Below are positions 23,902 to 33,587 of a stretch of 64,000 nt of DNA, piece by piece (the first letter of the stretch is position 1; each line of letters opens with the position of its first letter). The DNA comes from Symsagittifera roscoffensis (taxonomy: Eukaryota > Xenacoelomorpha > Acoela > Convolutidae). The stretch is from assembly GCF_963678635.1 (NCBI RefSeq), contig NC_087067.1, positions 38,326,686 through 38,390,685 of the forward strand, in the 5' to 3' direction. The notes under the pieces were generated by a model, which ran no database searches, was not told the origin of the DNA, and was given only the letters and a program-made list of their open reading frames with translations. The position numbers were made by a program, and so were the translations under genes.

Positions 23902-24711
23902 CTAATCTTCGCCTTGGATGAATGGTTCTTCTTGCTGGCGCTTCTCCCAATCGGTTCTGTAAGTCCGTTTTTTGCCCGTTTTAAGCCCTTTTTTGCTAGA
24001 GCTTTGCGGCCTGTAGGTCACGGCTGGGACCGCTCCCAGACGTTTTTCTAGGTAAGGGGGCACGAAGGTTGAGAGTGCCGGCTCATTTGTCGTTTCTTCT
24101 TTCTTCAGCACTCCTTTGTCAAGGAGCTCGACCTCCATTTCATCCAGTCGCTCCTGGAAGACTCGGTTCATCCAGGCTTGTCCTTCTATACTATCAAAGT
24201 GGATCCCATCGGTGGTTAGTCTGGCCTGATCCATAGCTCTGAGCTCGTGTTCAATGTCCATGAGGATCATCCGTCCAGCATTCCGACTCGCCAGATATCT
24301 CAGTATGTTGTTCCACCTGATGACTCCTTCGTTATGCCTAATTCCTGTCGATGTCAACGTTCTCGTGCTCATCAGTACGGTGCAGACGGTCAGTACCGCG
24401 CACTGGAATTTCTGCCTGATAGTAGTGAATAGGCACACCATCATCGGTTCCCATTGTGCCTCCTCCTCATCTGAGCCTCTGGATACATTGTTTGTCCCTA
24501 TTAGGATCATTATGTTGGGGATCCCTCCTGGGTTCATTAGCTCCACCATCAGATATAGCTGTGCTATCGTAGCACCTCCAAAGGCCCTCAATCTGGTGAT
24601 CCAAGATGTTTTCAGGTTTTGGAGAACTCTCACCAAACTGTCACCCAGTATCAAATGAGATGTCCCGAGCGGTGCTCTTGCATGTTTATCGCCGGACTCC
24701 AAATCGATCAA
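23902..24711 (-). pseudogene. SGNH/GDSL-type esterase domain ORF of a retroelement-like array
   Basis: A 269-aa open frame. SGNH-hydrolase blocks are in the right order: LILGDSLVRVL with nucleophile Ser25; ILIGTNN with Asn74 (the family usually has GxND); DGIHFD with Asp168 and His171 as the DxxH dyad. A basic tail follows (SSKKGLKTGKKRTYRTDWEKR). The catalytic triad is preserved by motif even though the neighbouring frames are broken. SGNH domains are known as accessory domains in some retroelement ORFs; they deacylate esters, but the role there is unknown. The ORF sits in a same-strand chain of decayed frames from 25740 to 16800. Confidence 0.65.
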
Positions 24712-24818
24712 TAAAAACAGGCACGCGGATCCGCTTCCGGAATTCCTGTGAAGTTATTCTTCACCTGGTTGTTCTTCTGCGCATCAAACACTCGGGACAC
24801 TCTTCATCGGCATTTCCC

Positions 24819-25740
24819 TTATTTTCCTCTCAGGGGCTCCAGATATCTTTGCTGGTAATGTGACACTATCAACTCCCGTTTTTTTATCGCTTCTCGGGAG
24901 AGTTCCACTCTGTCCGTGCCGTCTATTCTTCCAAAGGTTGCGGTCACCCCAGAACCTGGCGCATTCCTATTAACGACTAGTCGTCCAGCTGTTTCTATCA
25001 ACTTCCGCACTGTCTGCTCCACGACTGGGTCACCTAGGGTATCACTTGGGTCCGGGATAGTCACTCTTCCTGCCGTAGTAGGGAGTCGCACCTCCGTCGT
25101 CTGACTTAGTTGGCGAGGCGTTAGGAGCTCCATTGGTGATTGCCCACGAGGAACAATCCTTGCTGGTATCACTTTTACTACTGCCGTCGTCAACGCCAGT
25201 CGTTCCGATAGCTCTTTTTACTCTTGCCTCAAGCGTTCTATTTCTTGACCCTGTTTCTTGGTACAATCTTCAAACAGTTTCTACCACATGTCCCTGTCTT
25301 CTTCTACACTGAGCATAGTCTTAGTCACTTGATCTAGCTCTCTTAGGGTCTTCTCCAGTTCTTGCATCGTTCCGTTGAGATCTTGCATTGTCTCGTTCGT
25401 CTGAACTTCTTCTTCTACTCTCGCCCTCTTTGGTGGTACAGCTGCTCTCAGTTGTGAACCAAACGAGGCAGCCTCGCTGTTCATCTCCTGATGCATTCTT
25501 CTCAGACCATTTCTCAGACCAATTGATTGGTTGGCAGAGGCATCTCACCTGGTTGATAGGTCCTGGAACTTCCTGGTTATAATGCCCTAAGATGTTGATT
25601 GAGGCGACCAGCAACATGACTACCTCTGGGTCCTCCAGAGCGAAGTCTCGATCCATCAGCCGAAAATAGATCGCATCTATCATCGGTCCTACATCTACCT
25701 CTGCTAGGTCCATCAATTCATTCAAACCGAAATTGTCCAT
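24819..25740 (-). pseudogene. N-terminal ORFs of the SGNH-containing array
   Basis: The first frame starts with a Met at 25740 (MDNFGLNELMDLAEVDVGP) and becomes charged. A second frame (25496-25281) is coiled-coil-like, with heptad leucines (LNGTMQELEKTLRELD). A third (25193-24819) has a compact region (AGRVTIPDPSDTLGDP). Together they look like the N-terminus of a gag-like or accessory polyprotein broken by frameshifts. The satellite at 25811 begins about 70 bp upstream of the Met. Confidence 0.4.
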
Positions 25741-25810
25741 TTCGTTAGATTCGGTTTGATTATTAGTTTGTTCAAATGAAATCTGATGAAAGATTAAATA
25801 ATCAATCAGG

Positions 25811-27160
25811 TTCTAGAAAAGAGGTCACAAAAATTTGTCAGCATCACACTAATTTTGTATTAACATTTATTTAAAACAGTCAGATTAAAAGATTTTGTTC
25901 TTAAAATGTATTAAAATCAGTTTACTGCTAAAATTTTGGAATTCGACCTAAGAATGGACAGTCCAAATTTTGGATCTATTCCTAAGATCCTCATTCGATT
26001 GATCATAGTCACTAACCCCATAGTACCCAGGGTCTTAACAACATAACACATAACACACAGCATATTCGTGCATAACAATAACACATAACACACAAAATAT
26101 AACACAACACATAACACATAACACAACACATAACACAACACATAACACAACACATAACATAACACATCACACACAAAACATTTGTGCAGGATCTAGAAAA
26201 GAGGTCACAAATATTTGTCAGCATTACTCTAATTTTGCATTAAAATTTATTTAAAACATTCAGATAAAAATTTGGATCTTAAAATGTATTAAAATCAGTT
26301 TACTGCTAAAATTTTGGAATTCGACCTAAGAATGGACCGTCCAAATTTTGGATCTATTCCTAAGATCGTTATTCGATTGTTCATAGTCACTAACCGCATA
26401 CTACCCAGGGTCTTAATAACATAACACTTAACACACAACTTATTTGTGCATAACACATAACACACAAAATATAACACAACACATAACACATAACACAACA
26501 CATAACACAACACATAACATAACACATCACACACAAAACATTTGTGCAGGATCTAGAAAAGAGGTCACAAATATTTGTCAGCATTACTCTAATTTTGTAT
26601 TAAAATTTATTTAAAACAGTCAGATAAAACGATTTTGATCTTAAAATGTATTAAAATCAGTTTACTGCTAAAATTTTGGAATTCGACCTAAGAATGGACA
26701 GTCCAAATTTTGGATTTATTCCTAAGATCGTCATTCGATTGATCATAGTCACTAACCCCATAGTACCCAGGGTCTTAACAACATAACACATAACACACAG
26801 CATATTCGTGCATAACAATAACACATAACACACAAAATATAACACATAACACAACACATAACACAACACATAACATAACACATAACACACAAAAGATTTG
26901 TGCAGGATCTAGAAAAGAGGTCACAAATATTTGTCAGCGTTACTCTAATTTTGCATTAAAACTTATTTAAAACAGTCAGATAAAAAGATTTTGATCTTAA
27001 AATGATTTAAAATCAGTTTACTGCTAAAATTTTGGAATTCGACCTAAGAATGGACAGTCCAAATTTTGGATCTATTCCTAAGATCGTCATTCGATTGATC
27101 ATAGTCACTAACCCCATAGTACCCAGGGTCTTAACAACATAACACATAATACACAGCATC
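25811..27160. repeat. Satellite of ~360-bp units, 3.7 copies, with (ATAACACA)n microsatellite
   Basis: Units start with TCTAGAAAAGAGGTCACAAA near 25812, 26190, 26550 and 26905. Each has a unique part of about 230 bp (GTTTACTGCTAAAATTTTGG and others) followed by variable AACACATAACAC runs. The last unit stops abruptly at about 27160, where coding-like sequence begins. Antisense ORFs reading MCYVLCYV are translations of the microsatellite. Confidence 0.9.
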
Positions 27161-27212
27161 GTCTTACACTAAAACGTGTAGTGAATCGTCCTCTAATTTT
27201 CGCATCGCATAT
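27161..27212 (-). other. Short copy of element sequence 22768-22818 at satellite junction
   Basis: About 50 bp (starting CGTCTTACACTAAAACGTGT) is identical to 22768-22818 in the same orientation. It joins the macrodomain ORF directly to sequence from the middle of the SGNH array, marking a deletion or recombination junction between elements. Confidence 0.85.
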
Positions 27213-27219
27213 TTAGGTG

Positions 27220-27801
27220 TCACAGTGCATATAGCTCCCGTGGATGCAGTCGTCCTTTGTTCGTGTCGTATACTGGAAGCCAGAATTCCTTTACCTCCCT
27301 CTCCACAAGGAAGTCTCTCAGTCCCGTCAAGGAGAAGATCAAGTTTACCGGGTCCACGTGCCGCTTCTCCGTCGCCCTCGTCACCAAGAAGCATAAATAC
27401 TTTCCCGGTATCTGCGACGCCGCCGGAGGCAAGGCTGCTACGCCTCCTATTCCTGGTCTTTGCTTCCAAATGAATTCTATGTTTTTATATTCTCTCTTAA
27501 AATCTGCTGCTAACGCTGTCCTAAAACTCATGTCCATTGTGATCGCTATTGCACATGTTCTATTTGTAAGTATAAAATCGCTATCTGTCAATATTATACT
27601 ACTTGAGTACTCATTTGGCAAATTGAAATATGACTCAACTACTCTCCCTGTGTCCGGTTTCTTAGGGTCTTCGCCTATTTCTGCTTCCAAATCACCTGTC
27701 TCTCCTGTTATTTTTAATTTTTTTAACAATTTTTCAGTGTGGGTAAGTCCTACCCCCACTCCCCGGATAAAAATATCCATCGGTGTCCCCGTCGATCGCA
27801 T
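27220..27801 (-). pseudogene. Macrodomain-like ORF downstream of integrase
   Basis: A 193-aa open frame. The segment from CAIAITMDMSF through FKREYKNIEF, PGIGGVAAL, KYLCFLVTR, LTGLRDFLVEREV and FWLPVYDTNKGRL follows the strand/helix order of small macrodomains of the TARG1/OARD1 type (CI...M..GIA..FK, PG.VA, YI.YLVTK, L..LR, ..PRIG.GL). The GAG-type loop and the aspartate-bearing G-C-G-L-D loop are not conserved, so ADP-ribose binding or hydrolysis is doubtful. About 330 nt of coding-like sequence with a few stops links it to the integrase end, suggesting it was part of pol. Confidence 0.45.
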
Positions 27802-28162
27802 ACCGGATATTAAATCGAGGTTGATGAAGGAATGAGTTATTGCCCTTCCTGGGCAGCCCAGGAAGGATCATCCCTTTCGGTTTTTATGTATTTCATGCTC
27901 TCACCATCTACATCTTGAATCGTGAAACTGATCTCCTTTGGGTCCGACGTCGATTCGTTCAGCATTCTAAAACACGCAGATTCGTCAAGTCTTGTTCGTA
28001 ACCTTGCTGTTGCTCGTCGTCGAATTCTACCTCGAGTCGATGTCTTGTGACACGGTTACTTCTTCTAGACCCACCAATTTTTCCACTATCCTCTTCAGAT
28101 CCATTCTGTCTACTACGAAGTCATCTCCTTAAGGATTGTATTTCTTCGTGAATCTTGTCCTG

Positions 28163-29660
28163 TCACTCTGTTGAGTCTGTATCCAAATTCCTGGGGACTT
28201 CCACCTGTTCGGGGTCTTGCCAATCCTCTTCTACGTAGGGTAAGGTTTCTTCATCTGCTTCAATCACTTCATTGGGATCCAGGTTCAGTGGTGGACTTGA
28301 TATTTCCTCTACCACCTCATTCCAATTGTTCTTTCCCCTGGTGCTCTTCTCATTGACCTCACAGGCAGGGTCCATCATCAGATAATCCCCTTCTTCCATG
28401 TCTGCAGGTATACAACAGTCTTCCGTAAATGGGTTGTGCGGCCTAATATTTTCGTAGTGAGCGGCTCGGCCGGTACTCAGTCTGTAAAAACGTCCCTCGT
28501 GGTTCACTTCCGTAATCATGAAGGGTCCCCTCCACTTCTTTAGGAGCTTTTTCGTTCCTTTCGGTGGTATAAAGTTTTGAAATACCCATACGTAGTCTCC
28601 TACCTGGTAAGCTTTTGCACCAGCTGCTTTTCTATCGAAATTTTTCCTCTGCCTTGCCTGAGCCTGCTGAGTGCTCCGTCTACACAAGTCGTTTAGTTCT
28701 TGTTGACGTCTAATCACATCGCTTACGAGACTTGTGTTGATGTTTTCTTCCCCTCATACTCTGAGTAAAAGAAAGTCAAGGGCAGAGACTTCTCGTGTCC
28801 GGTTAACATCATGTGTGGACTAACTCCGGTGTTGGAGTGCTGCGTGCTGTTGTAAGCTCCCATTACCTGTGGAAAGTATCTGTCCCAATCGGTCATGTAC
28901 CTGGAACAATATACCCTCAGCATCGACGCCAACGTCCGATTTTGACTTTAGTCTAAGCCATTTGTCTGGGGATGGTATGTAGTGGTGTGAGCTTGAGCCA
29001 CCTGTGAGCATCTCATGAGGTCTTTCGTAAGTTCTCCCTCAAAAATTTTTCCGCTATCCGATTGAAACGTCATCAGACAACCAGGTCTCGCTATCCACGT
29101 ATTGATTAGATAATCTCACGTCTCCTCTGCTGAGGCAGTTATGCAGGGTACGGCCTCTGCATTTTTCGTGAAGTGTTCTATCATGACCAAGACCTGATTT
29201 TAGCCACTGTCTGTCTTACATAAATTCTGGTGGTCTATCTGCACCACCTCGTTGAATTCAGATGACTCGATCGACTGCAAGAGAAATTGCAATTTTCTTT
29301 ATCGTTGAACTGTTGGCATGACAGACATGCTGTTACCCAATTCTCGCATGCCTTCTTCATCCCAGGCCACTAAAAACGCTTCAGGATCCTCCGGTTTGCT
29401 TTGTCGATTCCCTGATGTACCATCTGATCATGCGACCTGAATACAAGTTCTGCCTGATAGAGTTGCGGCAACACTATCGCGTTATATTTGTACAGGACTA
29501 TATCTTCTTCTCTTCTTTTACAAGCCACAACCCCGTCCTTGTTCAGATATAACCTTCGCTCTTTTTGCATAAAGTAACGGCAACTGTCTTCCCCCACATC
29601 AACTTTGTCTGGTGCTCCATTTTGCGGTAACTGTCTTCCTCCACGTCAACTTTCTCTGGC
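28163..29660 (-). pseudogene. Gypsy-like integrase, inactivated
   Basis: HHCC zinc-binding module (HDQMVHQ, then CLSC around 29330) followed by the catalytic core: VVQIDH (first Asp) and FQSDSG (second Asp). The third acidic residue should be in NGLVE-like sequence, but the frame reads NGLD and a stop near 28952. The core continues with YCSRYMTDWDRYFPQVMGAY. The C-terminal module has KKWRGPFMITEV, a GPY/F-type chromodomain-less end (28717-28163), then an acidic tail. At least three breaks are visible. Confidence 0.8.
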
Positions 29661-29824
29661 GCTCCATTTTTGATCCAGCTTTTCAAGTTGCTGGTCATGC
29701 GGTCATTTCTTTACGCCCTTAGTAGGTCTGAGAGTCTGTATCTTGCCTTCAAGTACGTCTTCATGACCCTCAATTGACTATTTGTTGCATTGAGCTGATG
29801 CGTGTCATCCTCCATCTTCACGCA

Positions 29825-30852
29825 TCAAATTTTCGCCAATGGCTCTGTCTCTTGCCTGAAGGGTTCAAGATCAGTCCTGACTACTTCTTTCTGCGGCAAC
29901 AATTTCATCGATCGTCTCGATGCCGCTATTGTTTCTAGATCATCCGCTGCGTTGTCAAAGACTCTTTCTATGGGTACCATGTAGCGATCACTATCACGGT
30001 CTTGATATATCTCTCTGTCCAAGTCTCTTGCTCGAGTCTCCACTAGTAACGTGTGGATCGCTAGCTCTGACAATTCCGATCCCGCGCTCGAGTTCCTGTC
30101 TGAATAGGTGTCAATTCTTGAATTCCTTGAGTTGTCATCGATGGAAAAGTCTGCCATGGAGCACGTTTCCTCCACGGGATCAGTTTTATGCGCTCTGCTC
30201 ATCCATCTCAACTCCCCGGACAAAATATTATCCTCTAGGTCTTGTTCCTCACCTTAAACATTTCCCTCTACACCTGACTGCCCGGACAAACTTCCTTGTC
30301 CCGTGTGTTGTTGATCAACTCGCCTGTTCTCATCAACTTCCTTCTCCCGGACAAACTTTCATGCCCAAGTTTTTTTTAACTTCTTCGCCATTCTGATCCT
30401 GATCCTCAAAGGTGACGGTTTTTTTGCGTCCCTTTCACCTGTTCTTTTCGTTTGTTTGATGTACTTGTCAAGACGTTTCGGGGTTTCGAGGATACTAGTT
30501 GTTGAACTATTGTCCTACAATCCCTTCCATTTACCTTGTTTTGACGTCTTGATGGCTTAATCGTTATTTTCTCACTGACTGTTAACGATGCCATGGCTGC
30601 TGCCCACTCGGGGTCATCTCTAGTCTTTTCTCTATCCAACAATGCATCCAGCATCCACATCACTTGCAGAGTGACCTGCACCGTTTTTTCCAGCATCGAG
30701 AGGTTCATACGAGAGAGTTCCTGTTGGACCAGGTTTGAACGTAGCAACAGATCCAAAGGCACCGGGTCCTTCTTTGATAAGATCTTCAGTTCTGCTACTT
30801 TTTCCACCGGTAAATCGTGGTGTCCCGGAATCGGATGTCCAGACTTGTCCAA
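29825..30852 (-). pseudogene. Spacer region between RNase H and integrase
   Basis: Two same-strand frames (30852-30406 and 30223-29825), about 340 aa in total, have no recognised domain. One is helical (LRSNLVQQELSRMNLSMLEK); the other is acidic and serine-rich. Most Ty3/Gypsy elements have a much shorter connection here, so this is an unusually long tether or accessory insertion. Confidence 0.5.
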
Positions 30853-32170
30853 TATTTCGTCAAGGGAAGCGCCTCGTAAGTTTCTTTATTCAAAAACGAG
30901 AACCCTTCCTTGATTCCCGCCTGATTGGCCTGCTTCTGTTCAATTCTTTCATAAAATTCAGTCTTCTTGCTGAGGCTGTCAGCATTCTGGTGTTTGTCAC
31001 GCATCCTGTGCTCGATTACCAGGTGTGAGCCATCTAATCTGACTACCCATCGACCAATATAGCTCTGGTCCATCGAGTACGTCTTCAACCAGGAAAACGC
31101 TCTATTGTCCACGCGTAACTTGAAGGGAGCGCTCCCTAAGTATGCGCGGTACTTCTCCACGAAAGTGACCACTGGAATTTTTTCTGCCTTTGGTGCACCA
31201 TTTTTCATTTCAGTGTCACTCAACACATCACTGCCATATGCAATGGGACGTAAGACTGTTCTCCTGTTCCTTTCCTCCTCCTGATGTAGTATTCCTGAGA
31301 TGGCTACTACTGATGCATCTGTGTCAAGAACACACATGCCCTTCTCTGTAGGCATGCCTAGCACTGGCGCTTCGCACAGTTCCCGCTTTATGTTCTCGAA
31401 GGCAGCTTGAGCTTCTTCGTTCCATTCGAACTTCTTTCCTTTGTTGCGCATCAGTTTTTGCACCTTGGCTGCCTATCGTTTTATGAACTCACGGTAAAAA
31501 TTGGCAAACCCTAGGAAGCTCATGAGTTGTGTATCAGTTCTGGCAACCTTTCATGTCAACACAGCCTCCACTGCTTCCGGGTCCGGCCTTACGCCATGCC
31601 TGTCCACCATTCTTCCCAGATACTTGATTGAATCCCTAAGGATTTCACATCTCGATGGCTTGCATTTCAAGCCTGCCCTTTTCATGCAACGAAAGACCTC
31701 ATCGAGCCGATCAAGGTGATCTTCCAAGGTGGGTGTTTTTATGACCACGTCATCCACGTAACACATCACAAGGTTCCCGTATTTCTTCTTCACTCTGGTC
31801 AAAGCCTTTGAAAAGGGGCTGTGGCGTTGCACCAGCCAAAGGGCATCCTCTTCCTCTGGTACAACCCCAATTCACATGCGAATCCGGTCTTTTCTCTGTC
31901 CTTCTTCCGCAGAGGGACCTACCAGAAGGCAGAACCCAAGTCCAATGTGGTAAGGAACTTGACGTCGCCAAGTTTCGAGAGGCCTCGTCTTTTCGCGGTA
32001 TCTGGTACGCATCTTCATTGTCACAGCGTTCAGGTAGAGAAGTCCCAACAGAACCTAAGCTGCCCTCTGCTTCTTGGCCATGACTACCCCGCAAGCCCAA
32101 GGCAATTTCGAGGGTTTTATTATGTCGTTTTAGAGCAAATTCTCAATTTCCGCTCGACACGCTTCCGACT
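30795..32170 (-). pseudogene. Reverse transcriptase and RNase H of the Gypsy-like element
   Basis: RT palm motif CYVDDVVIK at about 31740-31763 followed by the thumb (KYLGRMVDRHGV). RNase H ORF 31463-30795 starts at the connection (FEWNEEAQAAFENIK), has the first catalytic Asp in VLDTDASVVAISGIL and ends with the NADSLSKK block. The N-terminal RT fingers (32100-31830) are spread over frames with stops, including one where LPWACGVVMAKK is readable. Domain order matches Metaviridae pol. Catalytic YVDD is intact but the reading frame is not. Confidence 0.85.
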
Positions 32171-32179
32171 TATGAGGCG

Positions 32180-33310
32180 TCATTCGCCTTGCGCCTTCTC
32201 TTTGAGAATTGGTGTATTCCTCGAATTCTTTTTCGTGTTCGACGAAGTTGCAACAACCAATGTCCGCCTTATTTTTGAGAATACGTCTGCATTCCGATTC
32301 AAAACCGCCCTTATTGATTCAAAATCTCCGTCACCTATTTTCCCTTTCAAGTGTTCTATCTCCGGCAAAACCGGTTTGTCGGATTCTAGTTCATATGGCG
32401 AGGAGCGTTCCGGAAAGATTGAGCAGCTCGACAAGCCGTCATCCGTTTCGGAGTCCATTGAAAACAGTTTTTTAATAGATTTAAATTCATCATTTCTCTT
32501 TAAAGTTTTATCTTTATCAGCATGATTCGGGCAGTCTTTCACGTTAAATCTCTTCAAGTTTTGTGTCTCCTCATAGTCGGTCTTCATCGGCAAAGCGTAA
32601 CTAAATTTCTTTACACGCTGGATCGGAACCGTGGTGTCCAGTGTGTTCAACAACACACTGACACACAGCCCGTTTCGTGTTACTGAAAAACTCCGGCCTA
32701 AAATCACCGAGCTTTGACTATTTGGGTTGGGTACCAGACAGACTTGTTTATTATCACTTAATGAACCTAAATAACTCATCCTAAAAATTGCTATTACAGC
32801 TTGTCCCAGCTGTAACTTTACCTTTCTATCTAAAAAAATCGGTACCTTGTTTTCATCTGTTATTTTTCTATTAATTGGTTTCTTAACATCCTTCCGGTCC
32901 GGGTTTCTAATCCTTATTAGGCCGTTGTTCAAGTCAATCATCACATCGAAATTCCGGAAAAAATCACGGCCCAAGATGAACTGGTCTGAGTCATCTAAGT
33001 TCTCAACCAACAGGAAGCTCATCCAGAATTTGCGTCCTCCCATGTGAAGGACCGTTATTGGTGTCCTTCCGGCCACGTAGATTGCTCCACGGTTGGCGGC
33101 CGCCAATCTGAGGTTCGTTGGATTTAGATCTTCCATCGTGAAGCCCATTCTTTCCCAAGTCCCTATTGACATCACGCTTACCACTGCTCATGTATCCAGT
33201 AGTCCTATTACTTCAATTTTCTTCCCATTGGTGTCTAGCAGATGTGCAGTCACAACTGCCTCGTACCCTATGGGTACTGCATCTTGCTCCATTATGGCAT
33301 CATGGCCAAT
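32180..33310 (-). pseudogene. Retropepsin-like protease region
   Basis: A 334-aa frame carries the protease C-terminal half (QFILGRDFFRNFDVMID) and a long linker to RT. Upstream in the same frame the active-site motif should be LLDTG; it reads LLDT followed by a TGA stop at 33190-33188, then AVVSVMS. A single G-to-T-type change of a glycine codon would produce this, so the protease is dead. Confidence 0.7.
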
Positions 33311-33587
33311 TCTACGGACTTAAGTTCTTCCTGACCCAAATAGATCTGCGCCATTTGGTCACTATCTGTTGTGATGTAGGTCATAGTGTAGATACTTATC
33401 CCGTCAACGTTCAACATCACTTGATACGGTCCATAGACTTCCACGTAGCGCCCGTCGAGTTTCTTTGTTCGAGTGCCACCCGTTGTCAACAACGCTCGCA
33501 CAGCCCTCGACTCAGTGTGTGGCTCTACCTATCTCTGATAATCTGCATATGTATCTAAATGCATCATAGTGAACTCTGACGGTTCAC

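Noticed and set aside
19347-24863. Numerous plus-strand ORFs of 60-130 aa opposite the decayed array
   Set aside because: They are shadows of longer minus-strand frames with recognisable domains; none shows a domain itself.
25917-26890. Antisense ORFs reading MCYVLCYVLCYV
   Set aside because: They translate the AACACATA microsatellite of the satellite units; the peptide repeat is a by-product of the DNA repeat.
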